From assembly GCF_037975245.1 (NCBI RefSeq), contig NC_092562.1, positions 24,629,554 through 24,693,553 of the forward strand: 64,000 bases of DNA. Reading direction: 5' to 3'. Position 1 is the first letter of the stretch, and each line of letters begins with the position of its first letter. The DNA is from Apostichopus japonicus. Its lineage: Eukaryota; Echinodermata; Holothuroidea; Aspidochirotida; Stichopodidae. Both the position numbers and the translations under genes were made by a program. Positions 41,853 to 53,389 of the stretch are shown here, piece by piece. The notes beneath the pieces were generated by a model, which saw nothing but the letters and a program-made list of their open reading frames with translations, made no database searches and was not told the DNA's origin.

Positions 41853-44800
41853 CTGAAACGAAGAGAGAGATGAAACAACGCATTCAAACATAAAATCGTG
41901 TTTCATATGGAACGCGAAAAGGGAAAACTTATTTCGTTGTCTTAACTAAGTTTGTTGTTGTCTAAACTAAAGTTGTTGCTGTTGTTTTACCATGCTGCTA
42001 TCGCTACTACTACTATGCCTACTACTGTTACACCTAGAGCCATATTGGTACTCTTACTACTGCTACTACTAGACACAACAATGGAAAGAATTATAAACAG
42101 AAGGCTAGACTATCTACATATCCTAATTAACTACGTGTGTATAGTAAGGATATGAAGCCCAAGTTGAATTTCATGCGCAAAGCTATTTTTTCAAATCACG
42201 TGGTTGAGCAGTTGTTGAACAGCGCCGATGGCAACAACATTAGTTTAGACAGCGACGTAAGTTTAGACAACGACGTAAGTTTAGACACAGAAGTTTAGAC
42301 ATCAACGTGAGTTTGAGCAACAGCATGGTAAAACAGCAGCAACAACTTTAGTTTAGACAACAGCAAACTAAGTTTAGACAACGAAATAAGTTTGCCCTTT
42401 ACGCGTTCCATATAGTTTCATTACTAAAGTGATTGTGTAGTAGTTGTTTTCTTTTCTTCAGCTTTCTTCGTCCCTCATATTGTCATTGTTTTTATCATAT
42501 TTCAGATCAGTTTTACCCGCGAACGGATCTGGGATGAAACAAATACTTTAATCGTGTTATTGAAATGACAACTGGATTTTTGGAAGTTGTTTTAAATGTC
42601 ATTTAGGCCGGTAATTAAAGTCACCCCTAACGTTGTAGACGTTATTCGTCGTTGGTATGTATTTGTATGTATTTTAAATCCTCCTGAAAGCAGGAACTCG
42701 CGAAGCAGCCTCATCAGGGCTTATCAAAGCCGCAAGCTGACCGAAGTCAGTCTCTTACATTCATACTTAACGTCCATGGTTATGAATTGTCAATTGTCAA
42801 CAACTCTGTAACTGGACGACTTACATTAATCTTGGAGTTACTCGAGCCGGGGACCTTATGATTGGAAGGCACCAGCGTTAACCACTGAGCTAACACTCCG
42901 TAAAACACTCTGTTGGTAGTGTCCCCTTCCACCTAACACCCCCCTCCACACCCCCCCCCCCTCCTACCCTTCCCGGAGCCATTACGTTGACAACTGAAAG
43001 AACCTTTAGGAGACGTTCCATCACTGCTATTCCGCAAATTGTATCAATTGAAAACTTCTGTGGATTTGGTATTTCTTGCTGGTTAAATGGGGTCTGGTAC
43101 TATCATTTCAATGCGGATTTCGAACCATCACGTTCGTTAGCATAGGCTGCACTGCAGTGCTGTTGAGTGGTGTGCCTTCACCTCCACTGTCGGTATCTAG
43201 GAAGTGGTGAGGTACTGAGGTATACTCTCTTCTGTCGAATTGGGACATTAAGTGACGGTTCCGGTAGCAGGAATGTGTGATGCTTAGTAATTCTCTGAAT
43301 ATTCATCAACAGGGAAGACACGGTCAGTTGCAAGGAGGGCTAGGTATAGGGCCCGGCACTAGTATGTTACCGATATACCGTTTTTGAAGTCTTCATTTCT
43401 CCGTAATTAAAGTATGTAAATGAAAATACATTGTCATTTTTCCAGAATATTTCGGACCTCTATATAAAACCAAACGTCCCGGTGCCCGATCTAAGCAACT
43501 TTCATGTTTATCCAATGACTTACTTGGATTCTGCGGATCCCTCTCTGCACCAATCCAAGCAGTTTCACCGTCTGTTAACAGCTGATAAACGATTGAATTT
43601 TCAATGGCGTTAGACAACGTGGCAACTTCTCCTCCATATTGTACGCATCCAACAGCTGTATCCAAAAAGGTAACCCCGTTTGGGTTTTCAACCAGAAAGT
43701 AGCAGTGTCCGTTATAGTTTTCATATGGTCCAGGCGGTATGTCGGTGCAAACTGAGCAGAAAATAAACGTCAAAACATGACGTCATTTTGGTGTATTTGT
43801 TACTATCAATATCTTTTTCATTTGGGGGTGGGGGAGGGGGAGGGTGAGGGGGAGACTAGTAGATGTGTATATATAGTGAGTAGCAACATAGTTAGCCTAC
43901 AAAAAGCTGACGTCATACTGGGATTACGCTACAATACATTCCAATTCCGTGAGAAGCATATGAATAAATACATACACAAATTCTGACGTCATGCAGGAGG
44001 CGTGTCTTGTGTATTGCTGATATACTATACATACATGTACTACATACTTAGATACATACATTGAAGTTAGGTTAATGACTGTGCTGTGTTAGGCTATACT
44101 TACCATCATTATCTTCAATGTCCACAATGACATAATCACTTAAAACATTCATGAAAGGAGAGAGGCATTTATGATCCAAACGGACAATAAACTGCTCCGT
44201 CTCTTCAGCCTTCGAATCGTCGATGATAGTGATTGGAATTTTCACCGACGTTTCTCCTGCCCGTAGGATCACGTGTTTGTCGTCGCCTTGGTGATTGTGT
44301 GTCACGTGATAGTGGTAATCAGCTTCGTGCTCTGCATGGTGAATCGCCCCGAACCAGCGTAGATCGACCTTGTATCCTAAAATATGAATGAGGCAGTATA
44401 CACTGAAAATCAATCCAACAATGATTTCAAAATATATACTAAGGACGTTATGAAATCCAAGGTGAAACACAATATGCTATCAAATGTACCAGCCCCTATT
44501 CCCAGTCCCGCTTTGAGCCATTTGTGAATCGTTCACGTATGTTGCTCTCTTCCAGTATTTCTTTTTCTGAACATCTTCCCCCCCCCCCCCTCACTCCTCT
44601 ATGCTCCTTCAAATTCCAAATTTTAGTAAATTTGGTCATACATCGTTCAGCAATGTGGGACTATACGAATGACTGAAATTGCCATCAAATTAACGAAAAG
44701 AACGTAGGCTATAACCTTTTCATATTTTCGGTGTATGCACTGCACGTGGATGAAGAGAAAAAGGGGCGGAACGTGGAAGGAGGGAGTGTGGGTGGGATAT

Positions 44801-47800
44801 TATGTTAATAAATGGGCTCCTTGTTGATGACGTTAATATAGTTTTGACAAGTGAGTTTCGTCATTACAAACGTTGCCTCAAGGGATTCTATTGGGAAATG
44901 GGTGTGGGAGGGGGGGGGGGGGGCGAGACGAGCGATATGAGAGGAAACTTATGATGCGGGGTGTGTTAGATGAAATGGCACGTAAATAGATGGCTCTCTT
45001 TCTAGAGTCTATAACTGACAAATTAACGCATTTGTCCATTGTTACGAGTACACCGTTCACTTTCCATGGAAGGGATACAATTAAGACAAAATAAATCATG
45101 TAAATGTTTGTTTTAACCGAGTCAATTAAAAAGACGCATACAAAAGACATAAAGGGAAACAGGGGAATGAAAACGTTTAAAATTGAAGAATTTTACCTAT
45201 CTCGAAATCTTTGGAGAATGGTCGGTTTACCAGAAATGGAATATAAATTGTCCCAGCATCTTCAGGAACGGACATTCTGCTGGCCTGGAAGGAGGCCGAG
45301 TGGCAACCTGTAAAAGTTCAGAACTAACGTTAAAATTACGAAATTTTCTCATAAAGTGATGAGACTTTTCTTTTTAGACTTCCTCAAGTCTACACTTTAC
45401 TTTAACAGAAAGATAATTTAAGCCGACTACCCCGATTGAATGTGGCCCGACTCAACCCTACTACCGTCGTGACATATTGAATACTGGTCGTTGAACTCGT
45501 AAGCCTAACTCCGCACTCTGAACGACTTACTGACAAGCATACACACTGAACGAATATTTTCTGTTAATGACGAATTATTTCCCCGTGGTTGTTTCTAACG
45601 GACAGTACAGAGGCAAATTTGGGTTTGACTAATAAAAGAATAACATCTACTAAGCATCCTAGCGAAATTTGTATGCAATTCCTGCATTGCGTTTTTGAGA
45701 CATTTATAGTTGAAATTGTTACAGTTTGTACCAACATGAAGGTGTGTTTTCATAATTGCAAAATAATTGCCCAAAAACACATGTTCCTTTTTTTACTGTT
45801 TTTTTTTTTCCTTCACTTTATTATTTGATTTAGATAGAATTCTAACTTTTCTTTATAGTATGTGACGTTATGGATATACCCACAAATGACTTTGTTGGGT
45901 AATTAATATGTTGTTAATGTATCACATTTTTGACGAAACTGGACGATCTTTACCAAAATACAAGAAACAAATATGTCAGTTCTATGGCACCTCATGCACC
46001 TGTTTGCTTTAGATTCACTTTTGGTGTCAACATGTCACCTTCAAAAGTATAGTTATCTCGAAAACGATTAAATGCAAATTTTTCTCCATGCATGCATCTT
46101 CAAAACAATATTTGTAACATTTATCATGGCAGCTGTCTATCGGTGACCCTTTAATAGTTGACAATGTTTGTTTGTTTGTTTTTTTTTCATAATTATACCA
46201 AAAAGCGGCTATTACGGTTCATCTTCAATATACATACCCGCAGTGGACGGTCCAAGCAAATGTACGTCAGCTATTTCAGAGTAATGGTAGCCTCCCAAAA
46301 CCGCTCTTCCCTCGATCACGTGTTCTACTCGAACGCGTACCAATCTGTTCCCGCCAACAGTAACTTCGTTTACCAGTTTAGGGTCTAGAAACACAACCAC
46401 TTCGGTATGACGCCGACCAGCTTTTACCGTGGCTGTTTCCGGTATAACGATATCCCCGACTAGCGATACACCGACACCGAAGCCACGAAGACCTTACAAG
46501 TAAGAAGATCAAAGAAATTTCCATGATAATTCAATATACCCGTTGCTGCTCGATGTTTCATATCGTTTTGTTATTCATGATTGTAACGGTACTATTTTTT
46601 CCCGCTTTGCCTGACACTTGTTCAACAGTGATAATATAGCCTATGCAGAGAGACTTAAATATCAATTAGGCCTTTACTGTTAGGTAAGGAATGCCAAAAT
46701 ATTGCCAAAAAATGATAATTATTAGATCATATTTATTTGTTTTTGACGCCTATTGTCTGGCCGTTGGTTATAACCGACACCGTTGAAAATGTGTTTTAAA
46801 CAATTGGAACTGTAGAGGACGCTGTTCAAGTTTGACGCTTCAGGTGGAATGATCCACGTTAGAGTCGATATCAATACGCACGGGTATGCTCAGGAAAAGT
46901 GCCGAAAAGCAACAGGAGAATATCTTTTTTGATGTTATCATATGATGATATATGATGATATTATGCTTTTCTTAAATGTTATTTGATGTTATCAAACATG
47001 ATCTGTGTATTGAATGTTGAAGAGCATGAACGGAAGTGCAAAACTTACTTATTGAATTTATTGAGGTGATTTTAGACCACAAATTAACCTTTGAAGAGCA
47101 TCGCACGAAAATTATTTACGGGTGAATAAAGGGGGCTTTGTTTACAAATGATGAAAGCCTTGGGTTCTCATAGCTAAAATTATTCATATTCATGATACAG
47201 AAAACATGATACAATGCCAACATGTCAGACATCCAATGAGGGGTAGGGTATAGCTAGTGAGAACTTCTACAAGGACTTAATATAGAGACCAGATTAGACT
47301 GACGATTTAATGTGTACGTCAAAGGAACAATAATATGGAGTATGTTATGCCTTATAGGGCCATTCAAGATTAATTGCTTATAGCAAAGTTGATTCGTATT
47401 AGGCCCTCTCGTGCGTCCAAACTGTTTCCTTAATCCATGCATGAAATATTCCATCTTTTTTTTTTCATTTTTATGAAATATTTAGTTTAATGTCATTTTC
47501 TATCATAAATAAGCATATATACTGATATGTGTCTATAAAGGCCTAGTAATGAACTCAACAACCGCTTTTCAAAGGTTTGCGGGTTCAGAAGTTTGTTTGT
47601 CTCTCCTGTGTGAGGAGAACTGCATAGCCTGGTATAGGCAGACACTTTTATCTTCGTATGATTTTCAATGAAGTGTTGAACTTAGGCCTGAGAATTAGTA
47701 TGAAATGAACATCGTTAAAGGAACTATAGTAGGTGATGAGAAATCGAATGTCCATTTCCTTTGAGCGTCAAAGTTTTGTTATCCTCTCTTTTTAAGTTGC

Positions 47801-49588
47801 ATCATTTACTTTGGTTCGATATTAGTTTCGGCCTCGATTTTATAGTCACACCAGGGTGTTGAACACCTCCTAGGTGAAGCAGTGATTTAGAAGGGTTTCA
47901 CTTTGTTTTTTGTACGTCTGGATTACTACATGAACAACCCTTTAAAAAAAAAAAAGATCGTCGAAATTGACCCCAATTGTAGCACCCTAGAAAATTACTA
48001 CAAGTGTACCAAAATACTTTCATATAGGCTCTGATCCTCAGCTAAAAAAAAAAAACTGTGTCAAAATAGACATTTAAATTAATCAATGTGGATAACTACC
48101 TTTTGACGTGCTGTAAAATCAAGTTGATGAAACTTGAGCATGGGTGACCATTATCTGACTTTGTTTGGCATATTTGAGGGTAACATTGATAACCTTTGAA
48201 CTGACACAAACACACACACACACATTGAATGTATTGCCATGAGAGTATTCCATATCGCAGGAGAGCATCACTATTCTCTTGTGATCAGGCTTGGATGTCA
48301 CCAATACTTACTGACTGTAATATCATTTTCTGATGGTTGAGTAACAGCAAGCACCAGAACTGCCTCTGTTACTCCTGCGTAAACAGTTACTTCATCTTCA
48401 TACCAGTGGACAATAGGCTCATCAGTATCTATAGTAAAAGAACAACACTAAATCAACAACAGCATGCAGGATAACCACAGCAGAAATACTTGAAAAAAAC
48501 ATAGATTAAAGGACTTCAGTATTGATCTCGAAAGTAAGGCACGCCAAAATTGCAAATAAAGACAAACAATAAAACCATCGTGAATCCTTTCGTAGGTTAA
48601 ATTAAACAACCATTTTACTTCATCAAGTCGAGAATGGCAGGAAATAAACAGCTTGTTACACTTTGATTATGGTTGCATGGCAATATAGTGGACTTTCCTA
48701 GCATATTCGTGGCAATACTGATGACTTTTTCGTTAGTTAATTTCTGGTCAGCTGTTGAGAATTAAAAGTTGGTGGGTTTGATGGTAATTACGTTATCTTT
48801 ACACCATTGATAAGTTACAGTGCATGAAGAGCATTGCGAGTCTTCAAGTGCAGTACATGGCGTGTGCGAGCGGTTGGAGAGGAGCGGTGAGGAGGGGGGG
48901 GGAGGGGGATTATACTCTCTTCCGGTCTCAGGTGGGCCTCAGCACGGATCCCCAGGGGATGTACACCCCGGGCACATTTTCAACCTCACTAAAGTAATCA
49001 AAAGTATTTATAATCAAAACATTGCGTTGAGACCTAATTTATTGTCTAGGTTACCCTCAAAAAGCACCGTTTGAAATACAAACTCTATATTTTTTCTGGG
49101 GAGGGGGTACCACCAGATTCCCTACATGGGAGTCGCCGTATTCAACGACCACATGGTCATACCTCCTCTTCCTTGACAAAAACGCCTCTGATATACCTCC
49201 ATAAAGGTTCATACCCCGGCCAATTGTCATGTGCACGACATCGGTCGAGTAGGATATATGGAGACGGTTGCATTGAAATGAATAAAATCTAGTTCCTGTG
49301 GATCGTGGGTTTGTGACCCGGTTACAGTAAAAGATTCATGCCTAAAGAAAATGCAATCTGGAGAATGCCATCATAGTTAAACATCTATGAAAGATTACCG
49401 TGCCTCGTTATGATTCATTGTGTCACTCTTATTCTCCAAATGATATATACATAGGATGAAAGTTTTATTTGATTGAAATTTTATTTTCTCTGTCGTCATA
49501 ACAGATAAATTTCGCATGCATGTTGTCAGACGCGATAGAAGAAGTGAACTCGGTAGGTGGCGTTTGCATATTACACACACACACACAC

Positions 49589-49685
<97 letters not shown>

Positions 49686-50449
49686 AGCGTGGCACCTTGA
49701 CTCGAATATACATGTCTAAATCGTGATATAGGTAAAAGGTGAACCGGAAAAAGGTTTATCTTAAGCGCTTTCTAATGAACTATGGTTCAAACCAAGACAG
49801 AACGACCAAACCGCGTGATGTAAAAATAATGAAAGTGCAAAGTGTATTGTGAATCTGTTATACCAGCATATGAACATGTAGGATGTTCTCTATTTCAATC
49901 TTATCACGCTGTAGTTGTCTTAATTTCATTGGTGTAAAGAACGGGCAGTATAGTTGGAAAGATCTCCCAGTCGAATCTTTTACAGCCGTTTTTACACCCT
50001 CTAATCCTCTCCTCCAATCTTCTCTCCTCTCCCACGCATCCCTAACCCCCCCCCCCCCCCACTCTACCCATACCTCTTCTCTCCTTCCTCTCCCCATCCT
50101 TCCCTGACTCGCCTCACATCTATGACTAATGGTATTGTTTAGCGGATAAAGATTGTGCCAATCAAACATGCCCCTGTACTCTGTAGGGCACATTGCTTTT
50201 TTCATAAAGATATTCAGATTGTTATTTCAATTTCAAATTGGTTATTTGCAAAAACAATTGATAAAATGATCAAAGCAACTGATGCTACAAATCATATTGT
50301 AATCTTCACTATAAGTTAAATTGTGTTCTTATCAGATCAATTCAACTCTGATCAGTCAATCGAAAGATTGAAAATTAGATTGGTTCGAATCCCGGTGAAG
50401 GCTGAGAGTTTTTTCACTGTTCTTGATTTTCCAACTCATTACGTTTTTC

Positions 50450-50504
<55 letters not shown>

Positions 50505-52328
50505 GTTGATTTGACGAGATACGATAAGTTGTCAATTAAACATTTTGCAGATAATTGTTCGATTGCTCAGTTAAAGCAACTGAGCAATCCAAAAATTTTC
50601 TGATTTTCGATAAGATATTTTCTTGTGAACAAGTTACTGAAAAATGTCAACTTATCGAGCAAAGTTTTTCTTATGGTGTTGGCACTTTTAAGCTTCCATA
50701 CATTGTACTAACAACATTGCAATGAATAGACGTGCTGTCTGTAAATTTGATGCTGAGGATATTTAATACAACCCTTTTCTTTTGTAACTTGATTCTTAGA
50801 AATTGATCCCTTAATCCTTGGTATTGTTTTGTAATGTGGGGTGCGTTGGGTGTGAAATTGTGAGACATATGGCAACCACCAGTATAATTACGAAAAGAAA
50901 AAAAAAGGCAAGAAAATCATCTCCACATTATGTATAGTTCAGTCGTAGGTTTGTCCATAGATATCTGCATAACAGAGCAGCTATAACCAATGAAAAGACA
51001 CTCCTCATTGCACAGATTGAAACTTCAATTGAGCGGATTAGGTTAAGTGTCAGTCGTTTTGAATAACACTTAAGGGGGGAAAAGTGATTTATTCGATCAC
51101 CTGTTTTATGATATAGTATAGTACTATAGTTTATGAAAGACATGTGACGTGTGACGACGTGTGACGACAAAGACATGTGACGTTATAACCCAGCCATTGT
51201 GATTTTTAGTTATTATATGCCACCTGCATCAGCAAATCGACCGGCAGTTAGTCTGAGTTAGGCTATAATCAAACAAATGGTCAAATAGTGATTTTTGTGG
51301 TCTGTTTAATGCCGTCCAATGCCATTTGAAGATAATTATATGCTTCATTCAAATGCCGACAATTTTGTAAATACCCCAGAACTTCCGGAAGATTTGCCCC
51401 CTGGTCCCCACCTGGGCGTTGCCCCTGGACCCCAAACAGGGGCCTTAAGGCAGACCCTGGGACCCCAAGCCCTCGGAGGGGGAAGTACTTTGCGCTCCCG
51501 CGGCGCCTTTGGTGCCGTTGGGTCATTCCAACTTGCATGAAAATCTCCCATGACGAACTTCTGGCTACGCGCCTGATCTCAGCTCCGCCACCACCCCCCT
51601 CCCCCTCCTATGTTGGAAATCTTCCTAAGCCTATATTTATTTCATTTGATGTCAAATAATAATAAAACTGGTTATAATCATTGAACATTGTATAACAGTT
51701 TATAGTACCCTTAGTTATTTATAACTTTCACACTGACTTCTTAAATTTTCTTAGAAATTACTTTCATTTTGTCTTTATAACTGATGAACAATGCGATTTG
51801 TTCCTAAAGTATTGATGATAACGTAATAATTCAATTTCTTGACATAATGGGGATTTTTTTCATCAGCCTTTAAGTATGAAAAAAGTCAGTGTTAATGGAC
51901 AGGGGAACAATCCAGATTTAATTTGTTTTCCGTCGATGAACCAAACTTACTGAAGACTTATAAAGTCGGCCAGGTAAGATAATTGTCCCGGGCCCGATCT
52001 AGCTCTCGACCACCCACGTCTCCCACCATCCCATTCCCACGCCAGTATAGCTAAAAATAATCATAATCAATCAATATTAAGACAAAATTGAGAATAGAGG
52101 CAAATTATTGTAATAAACTTTTAGCAGGTTTAAATCTCCGGTTTACACTTTATACACAGAGAACACTCTTCATAGCATGACAGAATAGAACAACATCAAT
52201 CTTAAAGAATGAAAAAAATAAAACATGGAGACGTTCTTGAAGTTAAGAAAACAATACTCACCGAACGCCCTGCCTGAACTTGGAAAACGGGCTAAACACA
52301 ATAGCATTAACACCCGAAAAGTAGTCAT
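41653..52328 (-). CDS. Secreted Calx-beta x2 / C-type lectin protein, 7 coding exons
   Basis: Spliced coding sequence, in transcript order: 52328-52262, 48428-48312, 46492-46238, 45307-45197, 44376-44104, 43751-43524, 41852-41653; 1251 nt, 417 codons with stop. All six introns are phase 1 and GT-AG. Seen in the 416-residue protein: hydrophobic leader (1-20), a Calx-beta-like beta-sandwich (about 26-140), a second Calx-beta domain (about 150-274, ending [11 protein letters not shown]), and a C-type lectin domain (276-416) with WIGA, EPD and WISDYC motifs. A Calx-beta domain followed by a C-type lectin domain is the C-terminal order of FREM1, a basement-membrane protein, but the long CSPG repeat array is absent. 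Probable role: secreted matrix or recognition protein (inference). Signal-peptide exon assignment is the least certain part, and extra phase-1 exons in the 3.8-kb first intron cannot be excluded. Confidence 0.85.
41909..42413. mobile_element. Foldback/MITE-like element with about 92-bp inverted repeats
   Basis: Left arm 41909-41998 and right arm about 42321-42413 are reverse complements with few mismatches, starting TGGAACGCG next to a TA dinucleotide on each side, consistent with TA target duplication. The right half also holds tandem copies of GTTTAGACAACGACGTAA. It lies in the last intron of the lectin gene. No transposase is present. Confidence 0.85.
42640..42905 (-). mobile_element. tRNA-derived SINE with Gly-like head
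   Basis: On the minus strand GTTAGCTCAGTGGTTAACGC (A box), TGCCTTCCAATCA (resembling a tRNA-Gly anticodon arm, TCC) and a B-box-like GGCTCGAGTAA form a tRNA-like head. A body with GGTCAGCTTGCGGCTTTGAT and a tail of AAATACATAC repeats follow. It is in the last intron of the lectin gene and is not a functional tRNA. Confidence 0.7.
43524..43751 (-). CDS. Lectin gene coding exon 6: C-type lectin domain, N-terminal half
   Basis: Codes for residues 275-350. [20 protein letters not shown] gives the extra N-terminal cysteine pair (276, 291) of long-form lectin domains; Cys310 and the WIGA motif (340-343) follow. Acceptor TGCTCAG, donor GTAAGT. Confidence 0.92.
44104..44376 (-). CDS. Lectin gene coding exon 5: second Calx-beta, part 2
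   Basis: Codes for residues 184-274. [20 protein letters not shown] and [11 protein letters not shown] are the classic end of a Calx-beta domain, with acidic residues that bind calcium in some family members. The middle is unusually rich in histidine. Acceptor ATTTTAG, donor GTAAGT. Confidence 0.9.
45197..45307 (-). CDS. Lectin gene coding exon 4: second Calx-beta, part 1
   Basis: Codes for residues 147-183. [20 protein letters not shown] closely follows the Calx-beta opening pattern F-x-x-x-x-x-x-V-x-E-x-x-G. Acceptor TTTTACAG, donor GTAAAA, phase 1-1. Confidence 0.85.
46238..46492 (-). CDS. Lectin gene coding exon 3: first Calx-beta, part 2
   Basis: Codes for residues 62-146. [20 protein letters not shown] and [14 protein letters not shown] are beta-strand-rich stretches typical of Calx-beta or CSPG-linked modules. 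Phase 1-1, donor GTATGT. The acceptor (TTGTAAG) has a poor pyrimidine tract. Confidence 0.8.
48312..48428 (-). CDS. Lectin gene coding exon 2: first Calx-beta, part 1
   Basis: Codes for residues 23-61, starting [20 protein letters not shown]. This resembles the opening strands of Calx-beta domains. Acceptor CTATAG, donor GTAAGT; phase 1 at both ends, compatible with exons 1 and 3. Confidence 0.75.
49573..49681. repeat. CA/TA compound microsatellite
   Basis: A short CA tract followed by about 90 bases of TA repeats, nearly perfect, in intron 1 of the lectin gene. Confidence 0.95.
50381..50502 (+). mobile_element. tRNA-derived SINE, copy 2 (5'-truncated)
   Basis: Begins at a good B box (GGTTCGAATCC) and continues GGCTGAGAGTTTTTTCACTG and TTCTTGATTTTCC, matching copy 1 at 32901-33095. 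Its tail is a TA microsatellite (50454-50502) rather than ACATGTATTT. The A box is not clear. Confidence 0.7.
51380..51605. mobile_element. GC-rich dispersed-repeat remnant
   Basis: A GC-rich island in AT-rich DNA, ending GGCTACGCGCCTGATCTCAG then CTCCGCCACCAC. GCTACGCGCC also occurs in the hAT-like element at 54749-55129, and GTGGCGGAGC (reverse strand) is its terminus. No partner end was found, so this may be half of a related element. Confidence 0.4.
52262..52328 (-). CDS. Lectin gene coding exon 1: signal peptide
   Basis: Codes for [20 protein letters not shown] and AF plus one base: a typical signal peptide with a hydrophobic core and small residues near the likely cleavage site. ATG at 52326-52328 has A at -3. 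In-frame ATGs at 52346 and 52355 would add 6 or 9 residues. Donor GTGAGT. Confidence 0.65.
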
Positions 52329-52355
52329 ATTTGCGCCAGCATGCATGTGAAACAA

Positions 52356-53152
52356 AAGTGTCGGTAAATTAGGTAGCCTGCGGACGAATAGCCCGATAGG
52401 GCGTTAAGAAAATATTTCTGGTTCTAAAACCTAGGCTTCTTGGACCGATGGGTTGGTGTATAACGTTCTCTCCTTGTGGTTTATAGCGTACAGTATTACA
52501 CGATGACCAAGACAGGCTTGCGTGTGTAGCTAAATGGAAAAAAATAATTTCCTATACAGACTCGAGACCGGTATATTTTTGTAATTCGAGAATACGAACA
52601 CGTATCGTATCTAGTTATGTTTTAATATGTTTCAAACTATATGCTATCCACAGCCAAATCCTAGTTTTTTTTATATAAAGTTAATCATTATATGAACAAT
52701 GTATAACTAAACCCAATTGTAATCATTTTTATTTATTGCTTACAAAATTTTAAAATTGGTCACGTGAGGACATTTGTAAAAAAAATTATATGTATTTCTA
52801 TTTTGCATTTAGGTGCATTTTCGTTTTTAATTTCTGAAAAAAATTAACTACCCTATAAAAAGAGCTATTATAAAAAATTGTGACAGGATTCACGACATTG
52901 TGTTACTGAATACACGTATGAATAACTGAGGGATTATAGAAGCCGGCCTTCAGTCAACAGATATACTCATAAAACAGTCTAGTTACTGCGTATTTCTCAT
53001 AAAAAAATTGACAAATGTAATGAAATAAATAAATATTAAAAGAATAAAAATTGGGTCTTAACGTTTTATTTTTACTACTGTGTGACAATATATATGCATG
53101 CAGTTTCGGTGACGAATTTTTCAACATGTTTTTTAATAGAATTATCTTGCGC
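52356..53152. other. 5' flank of lectin gene
   Basis: AT-rich flank in which the promoter must lie. No clear TATA box at a convincing distance and no recognisable exon. Confidence 0.4.
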
Positions 53153-53389
53153 CAATGGTTCTCAATTTATTTTCAACGAGGTCCAGAGAAAACATTTCGT
53201 AGGACTAAACGACCAGGTAGAATCAAAATATTACAGTCCATACCTAGATTGAACAATGTGAAAAGAAGGCATTTGGGATCCTTAATTAGCATAACTTATT
53301 ACTTGCCCAATTCCTCGATTAGTGCGTCGAGGACCGATTTTCATTCCCGGGCGGGATTTGGCTCGGGGGCCGCCTATTCAGAACCCCTG
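53153..53389. mobile_element. Possible old hAT-like element
   Basis: Left end CAATGGTTCTCAATT and right end (reverse strand) CAGGGGTTCTGAATA form imperfect inverted repeats of the CAGNGGTTCTCAA type common in hAT elements. The flanking 8-mers match only in part, so the element would be old. Confidence 0.4.

Larger units (their letters stand above)
41853..43523. other. Lectin gene intron 6
   Basis: Contains the foldback element and the SINE, a C-rich tract near 42938-42962, and otherwise unremarkable sequence to the exon 6 donor. Confidence 0.6.
43752..48311. other. Lectin gene introns 2 to 5
   Basis: Intervening sequence between exons 2, 3, 4, 5 and 6. I see T- and G-rich runs (for example G12 near 44911-44923) and an imperfect TGATGATAT repeat near 46930-46990, but no other gene. 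Confidence 0.5.
48429..52261. other. Lectin gene intron 1 (3.8 kb)
   Basis: Holds CA/TA microsatellites, a second SINE copy, and a GC-rich repeat at about 51380-51600. No further Calx-beta exon was recognised, though this is where extra phase-1 exons would sit. Confidence 0.5.

Noticed and set aside
48801-49300. Frames at 48820-49074 and 49071-49292 as exons of another gene
   Set aside because: No conserved motif, and they lie on the strand opposite to the lectin gene within its first intron.
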